Counted from the stretch's first letter, positions 34,153 through 44,015 are shown. The stretch: 64,000 nt of DNA from Wenzhouxiangellaceae bacterium (GCA_028289455.1 JANQPN010000080.1:124001-188000), one strand, 5' to 3'. Notes: generated by a model from the sequence alone, not told the origin. Numbers and translations: made by a program.

Positions 34153-35172
34153 ATGTGCTCTGAAAAATCAGCAACCCTGCCGGCATCAGCCTCCAGCAGC
34201 AAAGATAAATGGTCCAGCTACTGGTCGGATAACCGTGTCGCCGCCTGCATGGAAGATGCAGATGGCAACTATAATCAGGTCATTCGTCAACACTGGCAAA
34301 GCTTTTTTGCAAGCCTTCCGGCACACAGTCGCGTGCTTGATCTGGCAACCGGCAATGGAGCGGTGCTGCATTTTGCCATTGATGCTGCGCAAAACGACGA
34401 TAAACCACTCCAGCTGTATGGCGTAGACCTTGCGGAGATTGACCCATGGTCGCATCTCAACCGCGGCCGGCTGAAACAGCTGGCACCGCATTTCCTGCCT
34501 AACATCAATATTGAATCACTGCCGTTTGCCAACGCCATGTTCGATTATGTCGTCAGTCAATATGGTGCCGAATATGCCCGGCTGGGCGCTACGGTCACCG
34601 AAACTGTAAGGGTTTTACGGCCGGGTGGACGGCTTGAGTGGATCACTCATTGTGACAGCAGTGTGGTCTATGCCAATACTGTGCGTGAAATCAGCGACAC
34701 CCACTACATGCTGGATGAGGCCGCCGTTACCGGACATCTGGAAAATATCATCAAACGGCAAACCAAAGACGGGCAATTCATTGCTGATTCGCACCGCCAG
34801 ACACTAGAAACGCCGGAACGAAAAGCCATGGTCAACTCGCTGCAGGGTTGTTTTACCCGCCTGCGTGCGGCACAGCAACCATCGGAAATTCTGGATATTG
34901 CCATACAGAACCTGGCGTATATCTACCAACACCGCGAAGCACATGCACCAGCACTGGTGCTGGAAAAAATTCAACAGGTTCGCGAACAGCTGATATTTTT
35001 TGGTGAACGCCTGCAGGCATTGGTAGACAGCGCGATTACCGATGAGCGTCTGCAGCAGCTCAAGGCGCTGCTGCAGACAGCAGGAATGCAGGATATTCAC
35101 CATCAGTACGTGCGCAAGCCTGATGGCTCCATAGTAGGCATGCAGATTCAGGCCCGCAGGCCACAACTTTAA
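34153..35172 (+). CDS. Class I SAM-dependent methyltransferase
   Basis: The SAM-binding motif I (RVLDLATGNGAVLHFA) near residue 55, the acidic loop (YGVDLAE), and motif III/VI blocks (SQYGAEYARL, VLRPGGRLEWITH) identify a class I methyltransferase. The C-terminal part is helical (LVLEKIQQVREQLIFFGERL) and ends with IHHQYVRKPDGSIVGMQIQA. The start is uncertain: the frame is open from 34045, but residues before the ATG at 34153 look non-coding, and no strong ribosome binding site is seen. The substrate is unknown. It stands alone between divergent and convergent neighbours. Confidence 0.8.
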   Translation: MCSEKSATLPASASSSKDKWSSYWSDNRVAACMEDADGNYNQVIRQHWQSFFASLPAHSRVLDLATGNGAVLHFAIDAAQNDDKPLQLYGVDLAEIDPWSHLNRGRLKQLAPHFLPNINIESLPFANAMFDYVVSQYGAEYARLGATVTETVRVLRPGGRLEWITHCDSSVVYANTVREISDTHYMLDEAAVTGHLENIIKRQTKDGQFIADSHRQTLETPERKAMVNSLQGCFTRLRAAQQPSEILDIAIQNLAYIYQHREAHAPALVLEKIQQVREQLIFFGERLQALVDSAITDERLQQLKALLQTAGMQDIHHQYVRKPDGSIVGMQIQARRPQL

Positions 35173-35226
35173 CGGGCATGGGGCATGGGGTATCGCAACC
35201 CCTGTTTGATGATTTGTGAGACTTTT

Positions 35227-35592
35227 CTAGATACCGGTATTGACCAGCGCATCAAACAACAGCCCGCCGGCATGAGTAAAAGCCAGCAGCATCAATCCAG
35301 CCTCCAGCCCAACCCCCAGCCAATACCAGGGGCCGGCAAAATAGCCCTGCCGATCTCCTGGTTTTATCAATTTTTGATAAATTAAATCCCAGAGACCATC
35401 ATTGGCATATTCTCTGGCACGCAGGCTCTGACCATGCTTTAACATGAACAGGAACAGCATCAGATCAATGATCAGATAGCATAAAAAGAAAAAATCCAGC
35501 ACCGGAAATGCCTGGCTTTCCCACCAATCATCGCTGGAGAAATCAGTACGCCGCAGACAGTACAAACCCACCAGCAGAATGATGACACGCAT
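35227..35592 (-). CDS. Small membrane protein, unknown function (121 aa)
   Basis: Three hydrophobic segments (MRVIILLVGLYCL, FPVLDFFFLCYLIIDLMLFLFML, GLEAGLMLLAFTHAGGLLF) separated by a polar loop with RAREYANDGLWDLIYQKLIKPGDR. No family is recognised. It lies 33 bases behind the anti-sigma gene on the same strand and could belong to the same transcription unit. Confidence 0.65.
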   Translation of the reverse strand: MRVIILLVGLYCLRRTDFSSDDWWESQAFPVLDFFFLCYLIIDLMLFLFMLKHGQSLRAREYANDGLWDLIYQKLIKPGDRQGYFAGPWYWLGVGLEAGLMLLAFTHAGGLLFDALVNTGI

Positions 35593-35625
35593 GATTTAAT
35601 CCGGAATTTGCATGCCCGTGCTGTG

Positions 35626-36426
35626 TTAAGCGTCTACAGCGGCAACCACCAATAAGGGACCGGCAGAAACCACAACACCACCGGGCTGTTCACGGGTAAT
35701 AGCGAACGCCGCCGGTGAAGCAACCATCAATTTGGCATCAATGGGAATCAGCACTTCTCCATCCCCGCTTACATCAAATACCCCACCATCCACCGGGTGC
35801 TGGTCACGTGAAGGATCAACGATCCATAATTGATATTGCGACTCAGCCGGGTCGTTCTGCGGTAAATTAACCAAACGCATGAATCCCTGCTGAGTTTCAT
35901 TATTCCAGATGACATCTCCACTGACCTGCTCATATCCAGGTTCAGTAGGCGTGGCCCAGGCATAGCTCTGAGTGCCCTGCTGCTGCAATATGGATTCAAG
36001 CTGCTGATCAGGAGGAAGCGGTTGTTCTGTGCGTTCTACCCCGAAGTAAATAGCCAACACCAGCGATGCCGCAGCAGCATACCACCCCAGCCATTGGGTT
36101 CGGCTGGCTTTGCGCTCATTCAGTTGCTGTGTGATATCCACCAGCTCAGCAGACTCCCGGCCATCTGGCTGGTGATCTATAGCCTGCAGCAACCGCTGTT
36201 CCATACCTGCGGGCATTTCAGTATCCGCCGGTGCTGCCAGCGCACAGTCAACCGCTGCTGTCGTTAACTCGATGGCTTCTGTTTCAGCCACCCAATCCTG
36301 ATCAGGGTATTCCCGCTGCAGTTGCAGCTGCAGATTATTCAGTTCAGCTTTTCCGGCATCATCAAGGCCGCTGGTAGCCTGTTCGATCAGCAGATCATAA
36401 AAACGATTGATAACGGGATTACTCAT
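35626..36426 (-). CDS. Anti-sigma factor, RskA type
   Basis: An N-terminal cytoplasmic sigma-binding helical region of about 115 residues, one membrane helix (TQWLGWYAAAASLVLAIYFG), and a periplasmic RskA-like domain with the typical GFMRLVNLPQNDPAESQYQLWIVD and AITREQPGGVVVSAGPLLVV. It overlaps the sigma factor gene by 4 bases (ATGA), the standard arrangement of a sigma/anti-sigma pair. Release of the sigma factor would depend on an unknown envelope signal. Confidence 0.9.
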   Translation of the reverse strand: MSNPVINRFYDLLIEQATSGLDDAGKAELNNLQLQLQREYPDQDWVAETEAIELTTAAVDCALAAPADTEMPAGMEQRLLQAIDHQPDGRESAELVDITQQLNERKASRTQWLGWYAAAASLVLAIYFGVERTEQPLPPDQQLESILQQQGTQSYAWATPTEPGYEQVSGDVIWNNETQQGFMRLVNLPQNDPAESQYQLWIVDPSRDQHPVDGGVFDVSGDGEVLIPIDAKLMVASPAAFAITREQPGGVVVSAGPLLVVAAVDA

Positions 36427-37010
36427 GAGTCGCTCCCATTATCTTCAGCGGCAGTCCTGTGCGCCTGCAGCCGCTCGCGAACCTGCATCAGTCCACGGCG
36501 AATATGCGTCTTGACCGTTCCGATTGGAATACCGGTGCGCTCAGCAACTTCGCTGTGTGAGTAACCTTGAACCACTGACATTCGGATTACTTTCTGCTGA
36601 TCTGCCGTTAACCCGGACATCGCCTGATTTACATTAACGAGTTCTGCATTGTGCTCACCTGATGAACCATTGTCAGCGCCTGGCTCCGTCACCTCATCGA
36701 GTTCACAGGTAATCGGCTGGCGTTGAAATTTGCGCAGCCGGTCGATCATCCGCCGGCGGGCAATCATGGCAATAAAAGTCCCTTCAGTAGCCACATCAGC
36801 ACGATAGCGCCCGGCATTGCGCCAGATTTCCACAAAGATTTCCTGAACTGCATCTTCCCTGTCCCCAGGTTGAGGGCAGAGACGGCATACTACAGACCAG
36901 ATCAGCTTTCCGTAGCGATCCAGACAGTCCTTTACTGCACTGCGATCACCTTCAGCCATACGCTGCAGCACAGATTTATCAGGCGTTGTTTTGTTCACAG
37001 CTTCCCGCAT
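36423..37010 (-). CDS. ECF RNA polymerase sigma factor
   Basis: Region 2 is visible as YGKLIWSVVCRLCPQPGDRE, DAVQEIFVEIWRNAGRY and TFIAMIARRRMIDRLRKFQR; region 4 as LTADQQKVIRMSVVQGYSHS, EVAERTGIPIGTVKTHIRRG with the helix-turn-helix intact. The start is taken at ATG 37010 (195 residues) because that matches the family length; the frame is open to 37193, but the added residues do not look like a sigma factor. It probably controls its own operon, but no promoter could be assigned. Confidence 0.92.
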   Translation of the reverse strand: MREAVNKTTPDKSVLQRMAEGDRSAVKDCLDRYGKLIWSVVCRLCPQPGDREDAVQEIFVEIWRNAGRYRADVATEGTFIAMIARRRMIDRLRKFQRQPITCELDEVTEPGADNGSSGEHNAELVNVNQAMSGLTADQQKVIRMSVVQGYSHSEVAERTGIPIGTVKTHIRRGLMQVRERLQAHRTAAEDNGSDS

Positions 37011-37438
37011 AGCAACGTCATTATACTTGCCGCGCTCTCTATTTATTTTTCGCGGCAGACTGCGAGACAGGATACACACAAATTGGCCGGTTCGCATGCC
37101 TGGGTTTGCTGAATCAGTCACAGACAACTCTACAGACCTGAAACCTGTATATGAAATGTTGCCTGCAGGCACATATGTTGCTGTACTACTCACCAGATAT
37201 TAAACCAGACTGTTAAAAAATAACCGAACTTGTCTCAGGATTTCGTCATTACCTGCGAGCCGGTTTCATTACCTGGTGCAATCAATTCCAAACACGTCTA
37301 TCTGTGCTCACAAAACCGGCAGCTTTGAGCAGCCATTTTCAGTCTGCATTGTGCGCGATACCGTATTTATCGCAGTCTGGCGCTTAACCAGCCATAATAT
37401 TGCGCCAACAGGGTATTCAATTCTTGGGAGGCAGTTTG
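37011..37438. promoter_or_regulatory. Divergent spacer between the sigma factor and the sensor kinase
   Basis: This 428-base stretch must carry the promoters of both divergent genes. I see no confident -35/-10 pair. The only fixed element is GGGAGG, the ribosome binding site of the kinase gene at about 37427-37432. A lone GAACTT at 37226 has no correctly spaced -10 partner. Confidence 0.4.
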
Positions 37439-40400
37439 ATGAAGCAACATAGCGCGCCGGGCAAAATGATGATCAGAGCATTGATTATCGCCGGGGCAAT
37501 GTTGGGTAACAGCGCGTTGTTAACAACCGGCGTATTAGCTCAGGATATACGCTTTGAACACTATACTTCTGAAGACGGGCTGCCTACCAATCGACTCTAC
37601 GCTGCCACAGAAGCCCAGGATGGCTATCTGTGGATCGGCAGTCAGGCGGGCCTGACCCGTTTTGATGGGCTGAGTTTCCAATCACGGCTGCATGGCCGCA
37701 ACGATGAACTGGCTTTACCCGGCCGCAGCGTGCAGGCTGTGCTGGTCGACTCCAAAGGGCGCATTTGGGTCGGAACGGAATCCGGTGGTGTGGTTGAGGT
37801 TGACAACAATCTGAACAGCGTCCGTCATTACACCACCACCACCGAAGTACTGCAGCTGCCCAACAGCACCATCTGGAGCATGGCCGAAGACTGTCAGGGC
37901 AATATTCTGCTGGGATTCCCCGGTGATGGAGTTGCCCGATTGAATCCGGAAAAAGAAACCCTGGATCGGCTGCCCATGCCCATACCATCGGCAACCAGTG
38001 AATCAAGGCTTATTGCCAGCCTGCATGTCGATCGTAACTGCCGGATATGGGCCGGTCTGTTCAGACAGGGCATCATGCATATGGAGCAAACTGGCAAGCA
38101 ATTCGTTCCTGCAACTGAAAATGACTGGACCGTAAACAACAAAGCCATTCTTTCCATAGCCAGCGATGGCGATACAATCTATGCAGCAGGCACCAATGAA
38201 CTCGGCATTTTCAACAGCCGGACCACTGAATTTTCCAGCAGTATAGATATTGCTTCATTACTGAATACCGAGCGTGTCGGTATCAATTCCATCAGCATTA
38301 ATGCTGATACCTTATGGGCAGCAACAGGAACAGGCCTGTACAGCATCCAGCTATCTGGTGGAACATCGCCCGGCAATAACACTACTACTGACCGGCAGGC
38401 ACAGCCTGATACCGGCCTGAGCAGCAATTTCCCTGTCAAGCACTATCAGCACCAGCAGGCGTTAACGGGCACGCTGGCCAGCAATAGTCTGTCTGCCGTG
38501 ACTACCGGCGCTACCGGAAATGTCTGGATAGTCAGCAGGGATAACGGCCTGATCTATAAGCCGCCCGGCTGGGACAACTTCAATCTGATACGCCGCAATC
38601 CGCTTAAAGATAACCATATCCCCAGCAACAACATAATCATCAACTACACCAGCCCGGATTTTTTATGGATGGGAACTTTTGACGCTGGTCTAGCCCGCTA
38701 TGGCTATCTAGACAATACGTTCAGCACGCCCGAATCTCTGAAAACTCTCCCTTTTCAACGGGTCTGGGCGATACACATCGACCAGTCAGGCGATCTATGG
38801 CTGGCCGGCAACCGAGAGGTTTTGCGCACCAGCCCTGGAGAAAGTCCAGTGCAGGTCTCACCGCCTGAGCACATCACTCAGGCCATGAGCGGAAATCGGC
38901 CTATGGGTTTTGTCGAACTGGAAGATGCACTGTGGTTATTGGGCAAATACCGATACCTGCTGCGCTTTGACAAGCAACAACACAGCTGGACTTTGCACGA
39001 GCCTGAAAATACCCAGGAAAGTGTCACCTTCAGCCATTACCTGCCTGTCAATGACCGTCAGTTCCTGGTATCCGGCGAATCACACCTTTATCGATATGAT
39101 TCGCAGTCGGGTCAATTTGAAGTGATTCTGGATGCAGGCCAGGATCATATTCAGCAAATGACTTTCGACCGGAATGGAAACTTATGGCTTGCCCGTAAAA
39201 GCGGTTTCTTCCAATACCGCATGGACAATCCACTTACCCAGACCCTGCAGCTTGAATACCCACCTGAGCTTTTAAATGCCGTTATTAACAACCTGTTGTT
39301 CGATGCCCAGGATAAATTGTGGTTCGGATCCACCAACGGCCTGTTCAAATTGCTGCCGGACATTAATGATCTGAACAACCAAAATGATCCGGACTTTTTA
39401 CAATTGACCCGCAGTGATGGCCTGCCGTCCAACGAGATGAGCGGCAACACACTGGTTCAGCTGAATGACGGACGTATGGCTATTGGCACCAATCAGGGTC
39501 AGGTGTTATTTGACCCTTCCAAAATCAGTCCCAAGGATGGTCGGCCACGCATCGACATTAACAATTTATCCACCCTGGAACATGACTTCTCAGCAGAGCT
39601 GTTGACCACCCGGTTACCGCCCTTCGAGCATGATGACAATACTGTTTCTGTACGTTTCAATGCCGTCACTTTCAATAACCGTGACCAGTTGAGCTACCAG
39701 TACCGGCTGGATGGCTGGGACAATGACTGGATCAATACCAGTCAGGCGCCGCAAGTCACCTACAGCCGACTGAGACATGGTCAATATACTTTTAATGCCC
39801 GTGCACGGATAGGCTCGGGCGACTGGGGGGAAATCAATGATTCCGTCACGTTCAGCATTCAGCGTCCTCCCTGGCTGACCTGGTGGGCATACACACTGTA
39901 TGGGGCAGTTGCATTGCTGCTGCTGGCGCTGCTGCAATTACGCCGTCGGCAGGCACAGCAGCGGCGACGGGCATTATTTCAGGCCCGTGAGCGTCAGCAG
40001 TTTGCCGAAACCCAAACCCGCATCGCTACTGATTTTGCCAGTGCCATACACTACGAGGAAATTGCCTCCGCCCTATCGGCCACTTTAAAAGAAAGCATGC
40101 TGATGGTGCGCATGCTGGTGCACTTCCAGGACTCTGAGCAATCTGCCCACGAATTTGTTTATGACGATCACTGGGCGCAACAGTTTTCTGACGATGTGAA
40201 CTTTAATGAGCTTTACACCGGATTTGAAAACAATCCGACAATGCGTTATCACCAGCAGAAAATCGAGCTACAGGACCCGCAGTTCAGTGCTGTGCAGCTC
40301 AGTCTGCCGCTGGGCGCCAAGCGACCTGCTCAGGCGATAGCCTGCCTGCACTTTCCACCGGATGCGCCACCCGGTGAAAACGACATCGGTTTGGCTTCCC

Positions 40401-41536
40401 TGGTGGCTCAAATGGCGGAAACTGCCGTACACAATACTGTACTGCTGGAGCAGGTCAGTCAGCTGGCGGCGCTCAACCAACGCGCTAATGACGCCAAAAG
40501 TGAATTCATCTCCACTGTCAGCCATGAAATTCGCACCCCTCTGCACGGCCTGATGGGTATGCTGGATCTATTAAACCAATGCGAATCTGACCGGCAGCGC
40601 ATGAACATCTTGCATCGATTAACGGATTCCAGTGAACAGTTGCTTGCTGTTGTCGATGATGTTCTGGACATATCCAAAATTGAAGCCAACAAAGTTGAAC
40701 TGCATCAGGATACTTTCGAGCTGAGCGATGTGCTCGAACATGTTACCCAGTTATTCAGCGACCAGGCTTCAGCTAAAAACCTCGTTATTTATGGGCTGAC
40801 CGCACCCGGGACCTGTGGCTGGTGGCTGGGTGATAAAACGCGCCTGATTCAGATATTAACGAACCTGATTAACAATGCCATCAAATTCACTGAGCGTGGC
40901 GGCATTTACATCAGCATTACGGAAAACCGGAGCACTGACAGTCCCGGTTTACAATTGCAGGTTGCCGATACCGGCATGGGCATGGAAGCAGACGTACTGG
41001 ACCGGCTGTTTGATGAATACCAGCAGGCAGAGGACTGGACCTGGAAAAAATACGGCGGCTCAGGACTGGGACTGTCAATCACCAAACGTCTGGTGGAGCT
41101 GATGGAAGGACAGATCGAAGTTTCTTCAGAAGTCGGTAAAGGTTCTAAATTCGATATTTTTCTGCCTTTGGAAAAACCTGCCATATTAAGCAGCATTCAG
41201 CCCTTGCCATGGCCTGATAATTTTGTGGTTCACCTGGCTTGTGGCTACACCAATGACATACTCAAGGTGCTACTCAGCCAAAGTAACCAGGTTATCTGCC
41301 ATAGTGACCAGTCAGCCGTACAACTGCTGCAAACAGATAGCCATAATGAAATCCTGATAACAACTTCAGCTGAACTTGCTCAACAGTGCTCAATGGAATC
41401 GGCATGGTTATGTTTCACGGATGAAGATTACCAACAGTTATCTTCGGATACCGGCATACGGACGTTTCGATTGAGCAAAGACTGGAGCCTATTGCTGGTC
41501 TGGCTGATGGCCAGAGCCATTGCCGGACGGGAATAA
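37439..41536 (+). CDS. Large sensor histidine kinase with periplasmic propeller and degenerate receiver
   Basis: ATG 37439 follows GGGAGG. A signal/anchor (MKQHSAPGKMMIRALIIAGA) leads to about 750 periplasmic residues of two-component-regulator propeller repeats (for example DGYLWIGSQAGLTRFDG, SKGRIWVGTESGGV), then a Y_Y_Y domain (QYRLDGWDNDWINTSQ). One membrane helix near residue 811-835 is followed by a GAF-like region, the HisKA domain with the phospho-accepting His 1029 (FISTVSHEIRTPLHG), and an ATPase domain (NLINNAIKF, VADTGMGM, GGSGLGLSI). The last 105 residues resemble a receiver without the acidic pocket and phospho-Asp. No response regulator gene is adjacent. Length 1365. Confidence 0.92.
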   Translation: MKQHSAPGKMMIRALIIAGAMLGNSALLTTGVLAQDIRFEHYTSEDGLPTNRLYAATEAQDGYLWIGSQAGLTRFDGLSFQSRLHGRNDELALPGRSVQAVLVDSKGRIWVGTESGGVVEVDNNLNSVRHYTTTTEVLQLPNSTIWSMAEDCQGNILLGFPGDGVARLNPEKETLDRLPMPIPSATSESRLIASLHVDRNCRIWAGLFRQGIMHMEQTGKQFVPATENDWTVNNKAILSIASDGDTIYAAGTNELGIFNSRTTEFSSSIDIASLLNTERVGINSISINADTLWAATGTGLYSIQLSGGTSPGNNTTTDRQAQPDTGLSSNFPVKHYQHQQALTGTLASNSLSAVTTGATGNVWIVSRDNGLIYKPPGWDNFNLIRRNPLKDNHIPSNNIIINYTSPDFLWMGTFDAGLARYGYLDNTFSTPESLKTLPFQRVWAIHIDQSGDLWLAGNREVLRTSPGESPVQVSPPEHITQAMSGNRPMGFVELEDALWLLGKYRYLLRFDKQQHSWTLHEPENTQESVTFSHYLPVNDRQFLVSGESHLYRYDSQSGQFEVILDAGQDHIQQMTFDRNGNLWLARKSGFFQYRMDNPLTQTLQLEYPPELLNAVINNLLFDAQDKLWFGSTNGLFKLLPDINDLNNQNDPDFLQLTRSDGLPSNEMSGNTLVQLNDGRMAIGTNQGQVLFDPSKISPKDGRPRIDINNLSTLEHDFSAELLTTRLPPFEHDDNTVSVRFNAVTFNNRDQLSYQYRLDGWDNDWINTSQAPQVTYSRLRHGQYTFNARARIGSGDWGEINDSVTFSIQRPPWLTWWAYTLYGAVALLLLALLQLRRRQAQQRRRALFQARERQQFAETQTRIATDFASAIHYEEIASALSATLKESMLMVRMLVHFQDSEQSAHEFVYDDHWAQQFSDDVNFNELYTGFENNPTMRYHQQKIELQDPQFSAVQLSLPLGAKRPAQAIACLHFPPDAPPGENDIGLASLVAQMAETAVHNTVLLEQVSQLAALNQRANDAKSEFISTVSHEIRTPLHGLMGMLDLLNQCESDRQRMNILHRLTDSSEQLLAVVDDVLDISKIEANKVELHQDTFELSDVLEHVTQLFSDQASAKNLVIYGLTAPGTCGWWLGDKTRLIQILTNLINNAIKFTERGGIYISITENRSTDSPGLQLQVADTGMGMEADVLDRLFDEYQQAEDWTWKKYGGSGLGLSITKRLVELMEGQIEVSSEVGKGSKFDIFLPLEKPAILSSIQPLPWPDNFVVHLACGYTNDILKVLLSQSNQVICHSDQSAVQLLQTDSHNEILITTSAELAQQCSMESAWLCFTDEDYQQLSSDTGIRTFRLSKDWSLLLVWLMARAIAGRE

Positions 41537-41561
41537 CCCGGGCATCGGCCGATGCCCGGGT
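41536..41561. terminator. Perfect 26-base palindrome between convergent genes
   Basis: ACCCGGGCATCGG followed by its exact reverse complement. It starts on the last base of the kinase stop codon and ends 12 bases before the FG-GAP gene stop. No T-run on either side is strong; it is probably a bidirectional terminator. Confidence 0.6.
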
Positions 41562-41573
41562 CATTTATCAGAA

Positions 41574-42839
41574 TTAATTACCCAGGATTAAATGTACAAC
41601 CCCAAACCCGGTCAACAGATAATCAGGCAACCCATCCAGATTCACATCTCCGGCGGAAAAAGCATCCACCCCGAGGAATGCATTGGGCACCGTACCAGTC
41701 ATAGTTCGCAGCAGAGCACCATCAGCACCTGAGTACAAATAAGCTTTACCCTCGGCGTTGGCACCAAATGTAAACGACGCCACATAAATGTCGGCCAGGC
41801 CATCTCCATCAGAATCCGGTACTATTCTTCCGGGGCCAATACCATCACCATTGTTTTCAGCATTCAATAAATGCAGCTTTTTACCATTGGCGCCGGAATA
41901 AACATAAGCTCGCCCTGTTCCGCTTCCCGGCCCGTTGGCTGGCCCGCGCCGAGCGGCAAAATCACCTATAAACACGTCATTGATGCCATCACCATTGACA
42001 TCGCCGCCAGCTGCTCCATGAAAAGTCGCGTAGGTACTCACCGGACTCGCCGGCAAACCAACCGGTCGCATGTCATAAATAATTGAGCCGTCAACACCCG
42101 ATAATGCGTAAGCTGTTCCGCGATCCTTCAAACCACCTGAGCGTACCCCGACGACCACATCCAACACGCCATCGTCGTTGACATCATCCAAACGCCCTAC
42201 TGAACTTCCCATACGGTCGAAAGCCTCAGGACCATCCTGCTGCCACAGAATTGATCCGTCCAGACCCGAGAGCAGATAAGCTGCACCACTGGCCGGACCA
42301 TTGGTCGCTGTAGCACTGGCGCCGACAATTACCTCACTCAATCCATCACCATTGATATCACCAGCGGTATCCAGGTCAAACCCGAAATTTTCTCCCGGCC
42401 GGGATGTTTCCCACAACACCTGATGATCTGCGCCGGACCAGGCCACCACCCGGGCAAAAGTTCCAGCGGCGTAATCAGGCACGCCATCACCGTTCAGATC
42501 ACCCGCACTGCTGCCGCTGAAGCCCATAAATTCACCAGGATTGCCATCATGGGAGATAATCAGGCTGCCGTCGGCGCCTGAATAGACATAAACCCGGCCT
42601 ATGGAAGTACCGCTGCCATCAACCAGAAATGGTGCGGTCACTATAAAATCGCTTGCACCATCGCTATTAATATCACCCAGGTTTTCACCTACCCAGCCAA
42701 AATTCGAACCGGGCTGCTCAGTAAACAGACTGTACTGTACGTCCACATCAGCCTCTACAAAATTAGGATCTGCCGCCAGACCTGTGCCCGCTGCTAATAC
42801 CAAACCCACTATCAATCCGATATTTTTTTTAGTTTGCAT
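41574..42839 (-). CDS. Secreted FG-GAP (integrin alpha-like) repeat protein
   Basis: AAGGAGATAACT precedes the ATG; the signal peptide is MQTKKNIGLIVGLVLAAGTG. The mature protein has about seven FG-GAP blades, each with a calcium loop of the form D-x-N-x-DG-x-x-D: GDINSDGASD, GDLNGDGVPD, GDINGDGLSE, DDVNDDGVLD, GDVNGDGIND, PDSDGDGLAD, GDVNLDGLPD. Between them are YVYSGADG-type strands. The seven blades would form a calcium-binding beta-propeller at the cell surface or outside. There is no anchor or sorting signal at its C-terminus. Ligand unknown. Confidence 0.9.
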   Translation of the reverse strand: MQTKKNIGLIVGLVLAAGTGLAADPNFVEADVDVQYSLFTEQPGSNFGWVGENLGDINSDGASDFIVTAPFLVDGSGTSIGRVYVYSGADGSLIISHDGNPGEFMGFSGSSAGDLNGDGVPDYAAGTFARVVAWSGADHQVLWETSRPGENFGFDLDTAGDINGDGLSEVIVGASATATNGPASGAAYLLSGLDGSILWQQDGPEAFDRMGSSVGRLDDVNDDGVLDVVVGVRSGGLKDRGTAYALSGVDGSIIYDMRPVGLPASPVSTYATFHGAAGGDVNGDGINDVFIGDFAARRGPANGPGSGTGRAYVYSGANGKKLHLLNAENNGDGIGPGRIVPDSDGDGLADIYVASFTFGANAEGKAYLYSGADGALLRTMTGTVPNAFLGVDAFSAGDVNLDGLPDYLLTGFGVVHLILGN

Positions 42840-42993
42840 AGTTATCTCCTTTCAGTGCAGTTAAGACTTCCAGGTATCTAAACTAAGGATCGCCTGCGGA
42901 ATTGACTGTCAAATTCTTGCTCACTTTTGATTTAAATTACTCAATGCTGAGAATTGCACGAAACCTTTTTCTGCCCCCTTAACTGCAGACTGC

Positions 42994-43884
42994 TTATGCA
43001 ATATTGGAAATTGCAGCCAGACCCTGGATGCTCATCCGCCCTGGGGACATTCCGAAGTGATGACGGAATGACTGAGCAAAATGACTGGGCGTGGCAAACC
43101 CCAGATCCATAGCTAGATCTGTCAAACGCCGCCTGGGCTGCTCCAAAAGCAGATCCACCGCATTTCTCAGTCTCAGTTGCAACAGATACTTATGAATGCT
43201 GATGCCTGTCTGGGACTTGAATACTCTGGATAGATGGAAAGGTGTTGTACCAATTTCGTCAGCCAGATCAGCCAGCGTCAAGCGCTGATCCATCCGGCTG
43301 GTCAGTAACATTCTGCAGTGCGCCGCCAGGTCCTGATGCCGTTCGGCTGTAGTCTTACGGGTTTTACACCTGGAATGCCTGGGACTGTTGATTGACAACA
43401 ACTGTTCCAGTAATTGAAATGCAGTGTCCTCAACCAGCAATGCTGACGGCTGCCTGCAGCTATTCAGGTATCGGTACAGCAGACGCTGCTGCAAAAAAAT
43501 GCTGTTATTGGACAGCATATGAGTAGCATTAAACGGTAAGCTGTCCATTCTCCTGTGGGTCTGGCCGGCCTGCTCCATCGCGCTGACCAGTGTTTCCCTG
43601 GGAAAATGCACCCATACTGAATAATCACCATATGGCGCCAGCGGCTGCCGCCGATATGCCTGGCCTTTGTTATAAAGTGTAATAATCTGCTGATTGGCGA
43701 GTATTTCCCGTTTACCGTCATGTTTGATATAGACCGCATGGCGTGGGAATACCAGGATATCGTTGGCAGCAGGCCCGGTATCCCGAAAACAGGGGTGCTG
43801 ACGGGGGCAATCAAAGATACCAATGACCAGCGTTTTGCTTTGATAAAGCAGGTAACCCAGAGAGTCCTTGAGGTGGTGGTCCAT
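42994..43884 (-). CDS. AraC-family transcriptional regulator
   Basis: The C-terminal 100 residues hold the two helix-turn-helix units: LTLADLADEIGTTPFHLSRV with FKSQTGISIHKYLLQLRLRN, and LTDLAMDLGFATPSHFAQSF with RHHFGMSPGRM. The N-terminal 170 residues form a small sensory domain (DILVFPRHAVYIKHDGKR, LYNKGQAYRRQP) similar to cupin-type ligand domains of the family. It is next to the FG-GAP gene on the same strand, but 154 bases separate them. Target and effector unknown. Confidence 0.9.
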   Translation of the reverse strand: MDHHLKDSLGYLLYQSKTLVIGIFDCPRQHPCFRDTGPAANDILVFPRHAVYIKHDGKREILANQQIITLYNKGQAYRRQPLAPYGDYSVWVHFPRETLVSAMEQAGQTHRRMDSLPFNATHMLSNNSIFLQQRLLYRYLNSCRQPSALLVEDTAFQLLEQLLSINSPRHSRCKTRKTTAERHQDLAAHCRMLLTSRMDQRLTLADLADEIGTTPFHLSRVFKSQTGISIHKYLLQLRLRNAVDLLLEQPRRRLTDLAMDLGFATPSHFAQSFRHHFGMSPGRMSIQGLAAISNIA

Positions 43885-44015
43885 AGCATGGATTTATTAA
43901 TACCCTATATTACGTACTAATATAATCGTAGTTTAAATTACTTGCAACCAGTCCACTGCTGCCTGGAGAAGTCAGCGGCTATGTGCGGGTAGCACAGATC
44001 AAAAATCTGGATTAT

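Noticed and set aside
35180..35205. Terminator behind the methyltransferase gene
   Set aside because: Only a 5-base stem (GGGGT/ACCCC) without a T-run; too weak to list.
37226..37231. GAACTT as an ECF-type -35 element between the sigma and kinase genes
   Set aside because: No matching -10 at the right distance, and it faces the kinase gene rather than the sigma operon.
43885..44015. Small RNA or tRNA gene between the AraC regulator and the isomerase gene
   Set aside because: No cloverleaf or stable hairpin found; ordinary spacer.
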